A stretch of 64,000 nucleotides of DNA, taken from NCBI RefSeq assembly GCF_023008405.1, contig NZ_CP095376.1:9404501-9468500 (forward strand), written 5' to 3'. Below are positions 50,275 to 59,636 of this stretch, in pieces (positions within the stretch are counted from its first letter, which is position 1; every line of letters starts with the position of its first letter). The DNA is from Amycolatopsis sp. FBCC-B4732. GTDB taxonomy: Bacteria; Actinomycetota; Actinomycetes; Mycobacteriales; Pseudonocardiaceae. Under the pieces are notes generated by a model, which saw only the letters and a program-made list of their open reading frames with translations, was not told the DNA's origin and made no database searches. Made by a program: the position numbers and the translations under genes.

Positions 50275-52764
50275 GTGACTGCAGAACGGCTGATCGGAAC
50301 CCAACCACGGCGAGCTCGCCGTGGGTTCGTGCGCGGTGCAGAGCGCCTGCTGCAGGCCGGCGCGGCGCTCGCGCTGCTCGCAGGGTTGGCTGCCGGGCTG
50401 CCGTGGGCGCTGGCCCGATTCATCGGCTGGCCCCTCCCAGACCACCTGCCCACCACGGCAGAGATCGGCACGGTGCTGGCGGCCCCGCTGTCGACAAGTC
50501 TGCTGCTCGACGCCCTTGCGTGCGGCGCCTGGCTGCTGTGGGGCGCATTCCTCGTCGAACTGGCCGGGTACGTGCGGGACCTCGTCCTCGCCGCCGGGCG
50601 ACCGAACCTCAGCCAGCGAGGCGGGCCACTCCGCCGGGTCGCCGCAGTACTCATCACCGCCGTCGTGGTGTCGTTCATCAGCCGAACTGCCGTCGCTGCA
50701 ACCGGCGGGAGCAGCCCGGTGGGCGCGCCGGTCGCGGCGACATCGGCCGCTGACGGCCGATCGGCAGACATCGAGCTGGCGCGCCCACCCCGCGACGGGA
50801 TCCACGACTCGCTGTACCGGATCGCGCAGCGCCGCCTCGACGACGGCGACCGGTGGCCGGAGATCTGGCGCCTGAACGACGGGAGCGCCCAGCCCGGCGG
50901 TCGCACGCTGACCTCGCCCAGCCTGATTCACCCGGGTGATCGGATCCGCCTACCGCCGACGCCCCGGCCCGTCGATGCCAAACCGTCGCAGCAGCAGTCG
51001 CCGGCTGAACCCGCGGATGTTTCTCCGCCACCGAGCCCGGCATCACCCTCCGCCGTTGCGTCGAACCTCGGCTCGTCGTGGGAGCCCGGCGTGTACGTCG
51101 GCCTCGGGCTGGCGGGCGCCATCAGCACCGCGGTGCTGGTCGCCCGTCGACGGCACCGTGCCGGCTACCGGCCCGGCAGCGGCGAACGCGGCGACGACCT
51201 GCGCGTGGCACCGGTCGTCTACCAGCTGCGCCTGGCACACCAGCGCGCCGAAACCCAACCCGACGAGCTCGATGTCACCGACGCCGAAGCGGACGGCGAC
51301 GTTCCCGAGCTGGGTGAATCCGCCGATGAGGCGGCCGTGGAACTGGCGTTGGACCTCGCTTCGACACACGGTCTCGGTCTCATCGGCCCCGGCAGCCACG
51401 CCGCCGCCCGCGCGCTCCTGCTCACGGCGATGACCTCCACCCGCGGCACACAGGTCGTCGCGCCGGCCGCGGACTTGCGTGGCTTGCTCGGCGTCCCGGA
51501 ACACGGGGCTGAACTGCCGGCGTGCGTCCACGTTGTCGCCGACCTCGCAGACGCGCTCACTCGCCTTGAGAGCCGAGATCCGCTAAAGGGCATCCGCGAA
51601 ATTCTGATGGCCCGCATGCCGACCGGCGACCCCGATCACGCTCGACTGCAACGCGTCTTGGCCGACGGCGGCCCGAGCACGACCGTGCTGCTGCTCGGCC
51701 AATGGCATCCCGGCGTCACCGCCTACGTGGACGCCACGGGCGTCATCACCGCAACCTCACCTGGTCCGGGGGAGACGCTGCGTGGCCGCCGAGCCTTCTC
51801 TCTCCCCGAATCGGCGACCCGCGAGCTGTTCGCCCTCTTCGACGCCGCGCGGGACGATCAGCCTCAACCGGCTCTCGAGCCGACCCACGGGCTGGAGATC
51901 GCAGCACCGCCGGTCCCCGAACACGCCGAAGCGGTACCCGAGCCGATTACCGTCGACAACCAGCACGCCGCGACTACACCGCTGGTGCTGTCGGTGTTCG
52001 GGCAGCCGACGTTGTCGTGGCGACCGGACCTCACCCACCCGGACCGGACGGTCGAAATCACCGGCAGCCTGTCGCGGCGGCTATGGGAACTGCTGCTCTA
52101 CCTTGCCCTGCACCCGCACGGCGTTCCGCGGGCGGCGATCATCGACAGCGTCTGGGCCAGCCGTCCCGCGCAAGACCCGGCCGCGGTGCTGCGCACCGTC
52201 CTGTCCCGCCTCCGCAGCACCATCCACAAAGCCACCTCGCCCGGCATCGGCGACCTGGTGGTTGCCGAGCACGGCCGGTATCGCCTCGCGCCCACGGTCG
52301 TCGAGGTCGACTACTGGTCGTTCGCCGACGCAGTCGCTCGACGTCGCACCACGACCGATGACCGGCAACGCGTCGCCGCCAACACCGCGATCGTCGCCGG
52401 CTACGGAGGTGAGCTGGCGGCCGGCATCGAAACCGAATGGATCACCGCGCTGCGGGAAGGTGTTCGCCGCGACGCCCTCGACGCCGTCGCCGCCCTCGCT
52501 CGCGGCCAGGTCCAGAACGATCCTGAGTCCACACTGGAGTTGCTCGAATCGGCGCGAGACTTCGACCCGCACAACGAGCTGCTCTATCGCGACATCATGC
52601 GTCTCGAACACAACCTCGGCCGGCACGACGCGATACCCAGGACGCTCCGCCTGCTCGAAGCGCGCCTCGCAGAGATAGACGAAACACCGACACCGACAAC
52701 AATCGAGCTCGCCGAGCACCTCGGAGAAATCTCGGTCAGCGCGGCTGAAATACCTCGACGCTGA
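50275..52764 (+). CDS. Membrane protein with LysM-like and BTAD domains
   Basis: This 829-residue protein has three N-terminal TM helices (residues ~28-140). A LysM-like segment follows (DSLYRIAQRRLDDGDRWPEI, then LIHPGDRIRLPP, about 180-225), then a fourth TM (YVGLGLAGAISTAVLVARR, about 272). A ~200-residue central region leads to a winged-helix plus BTAD module from ~569 (RLWELLLYLALHPHGVPRAA, VLRTVLSRLRSTIHKA). BTAD modules occur in SARP activators, but here the protein is membrane-bound with a peptidoglycan-binding-like domain. It closes the Tad-like run and may couple envelope state to control. Confidence 0.85.
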   Translation: MTAERLIGTQPRRARRGFVRGAERLLQAGAALALLAGLAAGLPWALARFIGWPLPDHLPTTAEIGTVLAAPLSTSLLLDALACGAWLLWGAFLVELAGYVRDLVLAAGRPNLSQRGGPLRRVAAVLITAVVVSFISRTAVAATGGSSPVGAPVAATSAADGRSADIELARPPRDGIHDSLYRIAQRRLDDGDRWPEIWRLNDGSAQPGGRTLTSPSLIHPGDRIRLPPTPRPVDAKPSQQQSPAEPADVSPPPSPASPSAVASNLGSSWEPGVYVGLGLAGAISTAVLVARRRHRAGYRPGSGERGDDLRVAPVVYQLRLAHQRAETQPDELDVTDAEADGDVPELGESADEAAVELALDLASTHGLGLIGPGSHAAARALLLTAMTSTRGTQVVAPAADLRGLLGVPEHGAELPACVHVVADLADALTRLESRDPLKGIREILMARMPTGDPDHARLQRVLADGGPSTTVLLLGQWHPGVTAYVDATGVITATSPGPGETLRGRRAFSLPESATRELFALFDAARDDQPQPALEPTHGLEIAAPPVPEHAEAVPEPITVDNQHAATTPLVLSVFGQPTLSWRPDLTHPDRTVEITGSLSRRLWELLLYLALHPHGVPRAAIIDSVWASRPAQDPAAVLRTVLSRLRSTIHKATSPGIGDLVVAEHGRYRLAPTVVEVDYWSFADAVARRRTTTDDRQRVAANTAIVAGYGGELAAGIETEWITALREGVRRDALDAVAALARGQVQNDPESTLELLESARDFDPHNELLYRDIMRLEHNLGRHDAIPRTLRLLEARLAEIDETPTPTTIELAEHLGEISVSAAEIPRR

Positions 52765-53491
52765 AATAGCTGAGCGGGCCTGATGGATGTTAGTGTCGAT
52801 GTGCTGAACGTCATTTCGCAGAGAATCCTCCCGGTGTACTCACTCAAAGTTGCTGTCGTTCGTTGCGTCGCCCTGCGCTGCTCTGCGGAGACGTTCACCG
52901 CGTTGCGCCGGCTTGCTGGACGACCCCTTGTCGCCGGGGCATCGAGCTGGGATACCGGTCCCTCGCCGTTTGACCGCCGCCAGGGGTTCCCTTGCACCCG
53001 CCGATCTCCCCGGCGCTCTGCGGACCGGCTAAGGCGGATCCTCCGTGGACGAGCGTATCCGCAGCTCAAGGCCCTTGTGTGGGGGTCCGCCGGTATCCCA
53101 GACTCGCTTGGCGGCAAGCAGGTAAGCACATCGGGCCCGGCAGGTCGGCCAGGCTGCTACATCCATGTCCCGGTTGTCCCGCTCTGGCGGTCGACTCACC
53201 TTGTCCCTGTGATCGCTATCTCTTCTTTTCTTGTATCGAAAGTAGCGCGAATTCGCCCAATTCTGCTGGAGCTGTTGCCGGCCACCTTGCGCTTGCTGGC
53301 CTGCGCAAACGTTGTCGCGGAGGTTTGTTGGTTCCTTTTCTGGTGGCGAAATTTGTCACCCTAACGGGGCGTGAATACCTATTGTGCACGGCCGGTTTAT
53401 CGAGTTACTTTTGATGTGTCGCCAGGGGAAGCCGGAAATAAAACCCGGGGACTGTCCCGATATGGACACTATCAATGAAATGGGGAACACT
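52765..53491. other. 727-bp gap without a convincing gene
   Basis: Base composition drops and all open frames here have arginine- or cysteine-rich, non-gene-like translations. The longest plus frame (52783-53364) ends in a hydrophobic stretch but has no ribosome site or family match. The far end holds a candidate promoter for the small gene at 53492. The gap may contain regulatory sequence or decayed DNA. Confidence 0.5.
53353..53381 (+). promoter_or_regulatory. Candidate sigma-70-type promoter
   Basis: TTGTCA and TACCTA are spaced by 17 nt, about 110 nt upstream of the 53492 start. The -35 box is good, the -10 weak. It would drive the 53.5-57.6 kb gene group. Confidence 0.3.
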
Positions 53492-53749
53492 ATGTCGAAC
53501 GACCCGGGAACTGATCCCATTGTCATCCGCAACCTTCGCGATATTTACGTAACGGCCTACCGGGTCACCGTCGACGACCGGAAAATCACCGTTCACGGCC
53601 CGGACGGTCCCCGGACCCGCACGTGCCGCCGCCGCAACGGCTACGCGCAGACCGCCATGCTGCGGGAAATGGGCTACGACGGTCTTTTCGCGCTGTGCCC
53701 CCACGGCACCGACGACTCGTTCTGCTACACGACCACGCTCCCGTTCTGA
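53492..53749 (+). CDS. Small hypothetical protein upstream of the MoxR-type ATPase
   Basis: This 85-residue protein starts at ATG 53492 (GGGGA 7 nt upstream; two earlier in-frame ATGs lack one). It contains VIRNLRDIYVTAYRVTVDDR, KITVHGPDGPRTRTCRRR and YDGLFALCPHGTDDSFCYTT. The three Cys and one His near the C-terminus could bind metal. It is 42 nt before the ATPase gene. No family recognised. Confidence 0.65.
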   Translation: MSNDPGTDPIVIRNLRDIYVTAYRVTVDDRKITVHGPDGPRTRTCRRRNGYAQTAMLREMGYDGLFALCPHGTDDSFCYTTTLPF

Positions 53750-53791
53750 CCGCCGCGACAGCTACCCGCACGACTGAAAGGGACACCCGCG

Positions 53792-55003
53792 ATGACTACG
53801 CCCACTCCGCCCGCTGCGGGCCCGGCCACCCCGGCGGGTGCGACAGCGACCAGGCTCCGCAATGGTGAACTTCGTGCGATGGTAGCGAAAGTTCTCGCCG
53901 ACGACCCCACGACCACCCACACCCCGGGCGGGATCGCGCACACCCTGAACCGCTCATCCGGCGCGGTCGGCAACGCCTGCAAAGTGCTGGCGGACAGGGG
54001 AGAAGCCGAACTCGCGAGGACCGCGCCACTGGGCTACCGGGCAACCGCGACGACAGCGGCCGCCGCCGCGTCCGTCATCACCCCCGCCCCGCCGTGTACA
54101 CCCCGCACGCCACGGCGCAAGCCACTCGCCACGCCATCGACCACCTCCACCCCGTCCGGGTCCGGCAGTGCCGCCAGGCGACCGGCGCGCATGGTCACCG
54201 GCCCGGTGAAGCGTCCGAACGGGATGGACTACCACCCCCGGCTGCTGTCCGGGATGCCCGACGTCACCGCGCTGGAACGGCTGCGCGACGCCGGAGTCGC
54301 CGCCCTCCTGTACGGACCGCCCGGCACCGGAAAGACCTCGGTGGTGGAGGCGGCGTTCAACGACTGCCTCACCGTCCAAGGTGACGGCGACACCGTGGTC
54401 GCCGATCTGGTGGGCGACTACACCAAGACCCCCGGCGGCGACTTCGTGTTCGTCCACGGCCCGCTGGTCCGTGCGATGCGCGAGGGCGTCCCGCTGTTCA
54501 TCGACGACGCAACGCTGATTCCGCCGACCGTGCTCGCCGTGGTGTACCCCGCGATGGACGGACGCCGCGAGATCGTGGTCAAGGCCAACGCCAGCGAAGT
54601 CGTCAAGGCTGCTCCAGGGTTCTACGTCGTTGCCGGACACAACCCCGGCGTGCACGGCGCCATCCTCACCGACGCGCTGTCGTCCCGGTTTTCCGTGCAC
54701 ATCCAGGTCTCCAGCGACTACGCCCTCGCCGAACAGCTCGGGGTCGACAAGAAAGCCGTGCGCGTGGCGCGCAACCTCGCCACCCGGCAGGAAAAGGGCG
54801 AAATCGGGTGGGCACCCCAATTGCGCGAGCTGCTGGCCTTCAAGAAGCTCGCCGACGCGTGGGACCTCGACGCCGCCGCCGGGAACCTGGTCGGCATCGC
54901 GCCCGAAGAGGACCGCGTCACCGTCGCCGCCGTGGTGCGCGACGTCTTCGGCAAGACCGTCACCCCGCTCGCCCTCGGAGCCCGCGTCACCACCAAACCC
55001 TGA
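53792..55003 (+). CDS. MoxR-type AAA+ ATPase with N-terminal winged helix
   Basis: This 403-residue protein has two parts. Residues ~23-90 are a winged helix (VAKVLADDPTTTHTPGGIAH, TLNRSSGAVGNACKVLADRG); this domain recurs in the gene at 57875. After a Pro/Thr-rich linker the AAA+ domain shows Walker A in LLYGPPGTGKTSVVEAA (about residue 172), Walker B in VPLFIDDATLIPP and the sensor region VVAGHNPGVHGAILTDALSS. MoxR-type ATPases act with vWA partners to remodel proteins; the vWA gene follows 43 nt later. Confidence 0.88.
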   Translation: MTTPTPPAAGPATPAGATATRLRNGELRAMVAKVLADDPTTTHTPGGIAHTLNRSSGAVGNACKVLADRGEAELARTAPLGYRATATTAAAAASVITPAPPCTPRTPRRKPLATPSTTSTPSGSGSAARRPARMVTGPVKRPNGMDYHPRLLSGMPDVTALERLRDAGVAALLYGPPGTGKTSVVEAAFNDCLTVQGDGDTVVADLVGDYTKTPGGDFVFVHGPLVRAMREGVPLFIDDATLIPPTVLAVVYPAMDGRREIVVKANASEVVKAAPGFYVVAGHNPGVHGAILTDALSSRFSVHIQVSSDYALAEQLGVDKKAVRVARNLATRQEKGEIGWAPQLRELLAFKKLADAWDLDAAAGNLVGIAPEEDRVTVAAVVRDVFGKTVTPLALGARVTTKP

Positions 55004-55046
55004 TCGTTCAACGGAATCCGCGAACCGTCGCGAAAGGACCCGCGTC

Positions 55047-56810
55047 ATGAGCGCCCACTTCACCGCCACCGGTGCCGCCGTGTTTCCGGCCGGTCCGGAG
55101 TGGCTGACCCTGTCCGCCGCGTTCGCCGACGAAGTTCCCGTGATCGCCGACCGCGACGACCTCGTGGTCAGCGTCGCCCCCGGCGCTGGTGGCAATGCCC
55201 CCGCGTGCTTCTACCCGCACCGCGCACTGATCGAGATCGACGGCGACCACCTCGGCGTGGACCCCGCCACCGTGGACCCCGCCAACCTGTCCGACCGCGA
55301 CCGCTACGCCCCGGCGTGGGGTGCCCTGACTCACGAGTGCGGACACGCCAAGCACTCCGCGTGGGATCCGCCGGACGACGCCCCGTCCGCCGTGGTCGCC
55401 GCCGCGATGCTGCTGGAAGAGCCGCGCATGGAAGCGGCGCACCTCCGCCGCCGCCCGGACGACCGGCACTGGCTGCGCGCGTGCGTCAAGGGCATCGTCG
55501 CCACCGACTTGCACCTCTACGCAGACCCCGCCACCGCTCCGAAGATGACCCGCGCAGACGCTGCCCGGTCAGCCGCGCTGCTGCTGGGAAGGGTCGATGC
55601 CGGGGTGCTCAGTCCGCCCGAAGTCGACCCCGTCGCCCGGGTGGTCGAGGACGTGCTCGGCGCCGACGTCCTCGGGAAGCTGCGGGCGGTGTGGCGGCAA
55701 GCGCTGCGGACCGCCGACGACGCGGGCGAGGAGATGCTCGAGCTCGGGCGGCAGTGGTGCGAGATCCTCGGCACCGACCCCGACAGCGCCGACTCGACCT
55801 CGTCGCCGGCCTCGCCCGGCACCTTGGACCCGACGGGCGGTTCGCCTGGACCCGGTGCTCCTACCGTCCCGTCTCCGCTCGCGGAGGCCATTGCTGCGGT
55901 GCTGGGCGGTGTGGCGGCGAGGGTCCGCGCTGAGCGGGCACCCGAAGACCCGGCCGCCGTCGCGGCCGCCGTGAAGGAAAGCGAAGCGGCCGCCGAGAAG
56001 AAGGCGGGCACAACGGCGCGGCGGGTGTTCAGCACCGGCGGCCCCCGCGGCGGCAAAACCGGGATGACGGGCACCCGCCCGCCTACACCCCAGGAATGCA
56101 CGGCTGCGCGGGTGCTGGCGCGGGCACTGGACACCGCCGGAACCCGAGAGCGTGTCGTCGTGCGCTCCACTTCGGAGGTGCCGCCGGGACGGTTGCGGAT
56201 GCGCGGTGTGCGCGCCGCCGAGGCCCAGCGTGCCGCCGGGGCCGTGGTGACCGCCGAGCCGTTCATGCGCACCACTCGCACGCCGGTCACGGTGCCGCCG
56301 CTTCGGGTCGGAATCGCGTGCGACGTGTCCGGCTCGATGGGCTGGGCGCGCGATCACGTGGCCTCGGCCGCCTGGATCCTGGCCAACGCCGCCCGCCACA
56401 CTCGCGTGCCTGCCGACAGCGCGAGCGTCATCTTCGGGCACCACGTGCGCCCGCTGACCCACCCGGGTAAACCGCCCGCCGAGGTCACCGAGTTCGAGTG
56501 TGACGACAACTACGAGGACATCCCCCGCGCGCTCGACGCCCTAGACGGCGCCCTCGGCCTGTCCCGCCCCGGCGCGGCCCGGCTGGTGGTCATCGTGTCC
56601 GACGGCAACTTCCGCGCCGACCCCCGCCGCGACGGCCAGAAGAAGCTCGACCGGCTGCGTGCGTCCGGCTGCGCGGTGCTGTGGCTGACCACCAGCCCGG
56701 CCGACACCCCGCTCGACGGCGCCACGGTCCACGTGCTCAACGACCCCTCCACCGCCGCCCGCGCGATCGGCCACGCGGCCACCGCAGCACTCCGTGCCAC
56801 CCGCCGCTAG
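55047..56810 (+). CDS. vWA-domain protein with HExGH motif
   Basis: This 587-residue protein starts at ATG 55047 (AAAGGA upstream). The N-terminal third has a zinc-peptidase-like ALTHECGHAKHSAWDPPDD (HExGH, about residue 95) with EEPRMEAAHLRRRP downstream as possible third ligand. After a Pro/Gly linker the C-terminal ~200 residues form a vWA domain with an intact MIDAS (IACDVSGSMGWARDHV, and VVIVSDGNFRADPRR). Paired with the MoxR-type ATPase, it would be the substrate-recruiting partner. The added peptidase-like domain suggests ATPase-gated proteolysis; that is inference. Confidence 0.87.
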   Translation: MSAHFTATGAAVFPAGPEWLTLSAAFADEVPVIADRDDLVVSVAPGAGGNAPACFYPHRALIEIDGDHLGVDPATVDPANLSDRDRYAPAWGALTHECGHAKHSAWDPPDDAPSAVVAAAMLLEEPRMEAAHLRRRPDDRHWLRACVKGIVATDLHLYADPATAPKMTRADAARSAALLLGRVDAGVLSPPEVDPVARVVEDVLGADVLGKLRAVWRQALRTADDAGEEMLELGRQWCEILGTDPDSADSTSSPASPGTLDPTGGSPGPGAPTVPSPLAEAIAAVLGGVAARVRAERAPEDPAAVAAAVKESEAAAEKKAGTTARRVFSTGGPRGGKTGMTGTRPPTPQECTAARVLARALDTAGTRERVVVRSTSEVPPGRLRMRGVRAAEAQRAAGAVVTAEPFMRTTRTPVTVPPLRVGIACDVSGSMGWARDHVASAAWILANAARHTRVPADSASVIFGHHVRPLTHPGKPPAEVTEFECDDNYEDIPRALDALDGALGLSRPGAARLVVIVSDGNFRADPRRDGQKKLDRLRASGCAVLWLTTSPADTPLDGATVHVLNDPSTAARAIGHAATAALRATRR

Positions 56811-56851
56811 ACCCAACCCGAAAAGTCACCAACACCACCCCAGGAGAAACG

Positions 56852-57139
56852 ATGACTGAAACAGCAGCTGCCGAAACCACTGCCATGGTGATGACCACCA
56901 TCGCCGCTCAACGGATCATCGAACGCGCCGGAGAGCTCACCTTCGACCAGGTGAAGGCCGCCTTCACCGCCGCCGTTTCAATGCTGGACGGCGAAGCCGC
57001 CGAAGAAGTCGGCTCCGGCGGCTACTTCGACGGCCCCGCACTGTCCACCCTGAACGCGATGGCTGAAGCGGCCGGGCTCGCCCGCTTCAACCCCGAGGAC
57101 TTCGCGAGCGAAGAAGACTTCTTCTTCGAGCCGCTATGA
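56852..57139 (+). CDS. Small acidic hypothetical protein
   Basis: This 95-residue acidic protein contains MTTIAAQRIIERAGELTFDQ, VKAAFTAAVSMLDGEAAEEV and an acidic tail (EDFASEEDFFFEPL). AGGAGA lies 6 nt before the ATG. It follows the vWA gene by 41 nt. It may be a partner or substrate of the ATPase/vWA pair; no family is recognised. Confidence 0.7.
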   Translation: MTETAAAETTAMVMTTIAAQRIIERAGELTFDQVKAAFTAAVSMLDGEAAEEVGSGGYFDGPALSTLNAMAEAAGLARFNPEDFASEEDFFFEPL

Positions 57140-57218
57140 AATAGCCCGGCTGACGCCATACGGCCGGGTGGAAGCCCTGCCAGAAGCGGAACGACGGAAT
57201 CTCATCAGGGAGGAATCC

Positions 57219-57641
57219 GTGCTCATCGAAGACAGCTGGAAGCCGGGCGTGTGGATCGACGGTGACCCATCTTCCAACGCGTCCAACGGCGACGCCATCG
57301 GTACGTACGCTCACCTCGTTCACGACGACCTGCTCGCCGCGCGTGCTACCGGACGTGTCGCCGCACACGTCGAGACCACGATCAGCGCCTCCATCATCAG
57401 GCCGCTGTGGGGAGACGAACTTCCCGTCTGGTTGGTGCACATCCGATTCACCGGACTCGCCGATTCCCTGAGCGCTCCCGCCCGCGCCGAGGTTACGACC
57501 GAAGCTCTCGCTAGCCTGGACAAGCATGGCTGTGAGCAGGTGCCGCTTGACATGGTCGACCGCTACGCCGGTCGGCTGTTCTTCGTTGACGGAAGCGGAA
57601 ATCCGCAATATAGCCGCACACACCATCTCCGCGCGACGTGA
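57219..57641 (+). CDS. Hypothetical protein
   Basis: This 140-residue protein starts at GTG 57219, 5 nt after AGGGAGG, preferred over the upstream GTG 57168. Readable segments are IEDSWKPGVWIDGDPSS, VETTISASIIRPLWGDELP and DMVDRYAGRLFFVDGSG. The composition is that of a soluble folded protein. It is the last gene of the 53.5-57.6 kb run and is followed by a strong hairpin. Confidence 0.7.
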   Translation: MLIEDSWKPGVWIDGDPSSNASNGDAIGTYAHLVHDDLLAARATGRVAAHVETTISASIIRPLWGDELPVWLVHIRFTGLADSLSAPARAEVTTEALASLDKHGCEQVPLDMVDRYAGRLFFVDGSGNPQYSRTHHLRAT

Positions 57642-57817
57642 CCACCGGCGCCCGCTGCACCCACCATCAACCCGGTGCTCAAGTCCGGGACGCCGTCGAA
57701 CGCTCACTCTGACCGACCACAAAGGACCAGTTCAGGGCCGCACTCGTCGCTGGGCTTGAGGGGACTCGATGACGAGGCGGTCGATCAGGTGTACTCCGGC
57801 CCTTGTGGGGTTGGCAA

Positions 57818-57860
57818 CGAACTCGGTCCGGTCGCTGGGATGGCGACCGGACCGAGTTCG
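57818..57860. terminator. Bidirectional terminator hairpin
   Basis: A perfect 18-bp stem (57818-57835 with 57843-57860) around a 7-nt loop lies between convergent genes. It separates the ATPase/vWA run from the minus-strand conjugation genes. Confidence 0.85.
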
Positions 57861-57874
57861 TCTGGGGCTGTAAG

Positions 57875-58480
57875 TCAGTTGATGGTAAAGCGTTTCGGTG
57901 CCTCGCACGTTTTCGTCGCCAGGCCGTTGGTGACGAGCTTCTCCAAGGCGTTGTTCACCGCACCGCTGGACCGGACCAGTTCCACGCCGATCTTGGCGGG
58001 GCCGAACTCCTCGCCGGGATGCGCCTGCAGGAATCCCAGTACCATGTCGTACAGCCCACCCTTCGGCAGTCGGTCCTTTTTCGGCGTGACTCCCGGCGTT
58101 GCTGGGTCGCAGGCGGCGACGTCGGGGTCGGGCACGGGTGAAGGGCCGGGTTCCTGTGCGTCAGGTTCAGCGGCCGGAACGTTCACGTGCTGATCTGCCG
58201 CGTCTTCGGTCGTCGCCACTTCGGCGGTGTCGTCGTTTTGTTCGTCGCGCAACGTCCACGTGACGGGCACCGACTGGTCCTTGCCTGCCGTCCGGGTCAC
58301 CAGTCCTTCGGCTGCCAAGCGCGAGAGGACCTTGGTGGCTGCGGAGCGGCCGATTCCGGCCGCGCTGGCCAGTTTTGCCGCAGTCGCGCCTGGGGCTGCT
58401 GCCTCTAGGGCTCGGCGCACCTTGGTTTCTGCGGTTTCGGGCTTGGCGTCGTTCGTCGCGGTGTCCAGAGTTGAGGGCAT
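57875..58480 (-). CDS. Protein with two winged-helix domains
   Basis: This 201-residue protein starts at ATG 58480 (GGAG 7 nt upstream). An N-terminal MarR/GntR-like wHTH (ATAAKLASAAGIGRSAATKV, LSRLAAEGLVTRTAG) is joined by an acidic linker to a C-terminal wHTH (GPAKIGVELVRSSGAVNNAL, EKLVTNGLATKTCEAPKRF). The second one matches the N-terminal domain of the 53792 ATPase (RSSGAV core). It is probably a DNA-binding regulator of the element's transfer genes. Confidence 0.8.
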   Translation of the reverse strand: MPSTLDTATNDAKPETAETKVRRALEAAAPGATAAKLASAAGIGRSAATKVLSRLAAEGLVTRTAGKDQSVPVTWTLRDEQNDDTAEVATTEDAADQHVNVPAAEPDAQEPGPSPVPDPDVAACDPATPGVTPKKDRLPKGGLYDMVLGFLQAHPGEEFGPAKIGVELVRSSGAVNNALEKLVTNGLATKTCEAPKRFTIN

Positions 58481-58655
58481 GACGGGCTCCGTTCGGTGAA
58501 GAAGGTGGATGGTCATGCCCCGGCCGGGGCGTTCGCCCGCCGGTGCGCATCCGGTGGTCGGGCTACATGTCTATGGACGCTCCATCAACCGGTTCGTGTC
58601 AAGCCATCGTCCAAACAAGACATACGTATCGCCCAGAAGTGATTGTCCGACAGCG

Positions 58656-59618
58656 TCAGCGGGCTGCGGTCGGCCTGGTCGCACCGAGATAGTCGTCGCC
58701 GGGGTAGCGGTACGGCTCCACCTTCACAGCTCGCCCGAAATCCGGTGCATCGATCATGTTGCCGCTGCCGATGTACAAACCGACGTGGTGGACACGTCCG
58801 GCGATCGCGTAGAAGACGAGGTCGCCGGGTAAGAGTGCTGCGCCGGCCGGCACGTGCGGTCCGGCGGCGTACTGCTCGCGCGAGGTCCGCGGCAACGGGA
58901 TGCCGGCGGCGCCGTAGGAGGCTCGGGTCAAGCCGCTGCAGTCGAATCCGGCGTCGCCGTCGTCCGGGCCGTTGCCGCCCCAGACGTAGGGCAGCCCGCG
59001 TTGCCCGCAGGCGTAGTTGATGGCGGTGAGCGCAGCGGGCGTCGGCGCGGTGATGCTCGCGCAATCTCCGCCGCCAGTGTGCTCGCAGGTCACTCCGGCG
59101 ACCGCGGCGACGATGACCTCGGCGTCCGCCTGGTGCCGTCCGTAGGCGTTCGGTGTGCCGGACCGCTGGACGGCCTGGGCTGCGTCGTTGAGGCTCATCT
59201 GCTGCCACCCGGACACGGCCCGGAGGTGCCGGTAGAACTGCGTTGCCGCGTAGGTCGGGTCCATGACCTGCTCGGGCGTGCCCCAGCCTTGGGAAGGGCG
59301 TTGCTGGAAGAGGCCGAGGCTGTCGCGGTCGCCGTGGTCGAGGTTGCGCAGGGTGGATTCCTGGATGGCGACGGCGACCGCGATGACCCACCCGGGCTCG
59401 GGAACCTGCAGCTGGCGGCCGACCGAGGTGACGATCGCCGCGTTGGCCAGCTGTTCAGGTCCGTAGCCGGGCACCTCGCCGGCAGTTCTCCCGGCGGGCG
59501 TGCAGGTCGTGCTCCCGCTGCCGGTGAGCGACGTGACGACGGCCTGGGGCACGGCGCCGAGCAGCACGGGAAGCATCGCGAGCGCGACGGCGACACCGAC
59601 CGCGATCTTCGAACCCAT
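58656..59618 (-). CDS. NlpC/P60 hydrolase with transglycosylase-like domain (VirB1-like)
   Basis: This 320-residue exported protein has a signal anchor (VAVALAMLPVLLGAVPQAVV). A lysozyme-like segment follows (IAVAVAIQESTLRNLDHGDR, DSLGLFQQRPSQGWG, about 78-115), then an NlpC/P60 domain with Cys in DAGFDCSGLTRASYGAAG, His in GRVHHVGLYIGSGNM and the third residue in IDAPDFG. Two-domain peptidoglycan hydrolases of this type open the wall for conjugation in Gram-positive elements. It lies 18 nt downstream of the replication-relaxation gene. Confidence 0.92.
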   Translation of the reverse strand: MGSKIAVGVAVALAMLPVLLGAVPQAVVTSLTGSGSTTCTPAGRTAGEVPGYGPEQLANAAIVTSVGRQLQVPEPGWVIAVAVAIQESTLRNLDHGDRDSLGLFQQRPSQGWGTPEQVMDPTYAATQFYRHLRAVSGWQQMSLNDAAQAVQRSGTPNAYGRHQADAEVIVAAVAGVTCEHTGGGDCASITAPTPAALTAINYACGQRGLPYVWGGNGPDDGDAGFDCSGLTRASYGAAGIPLPRTSREQYAAGPHVPAGAALLPGDLVFYAIAGRVHHVGLYIGSGNMIDAPDFGRAVKVEPYRYPGDDYLGATRPTAAR

Positions 59619-59636
59619 GACGCACTCCTCGCGTGA

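Noticed and set aside
52783..53364. 193-residue open frame in the 52.8-53.5 kb gap
   Set aside because: No ribosome site, no family similarity and uneven composition; only the last ~50 residues are hydrophobic.
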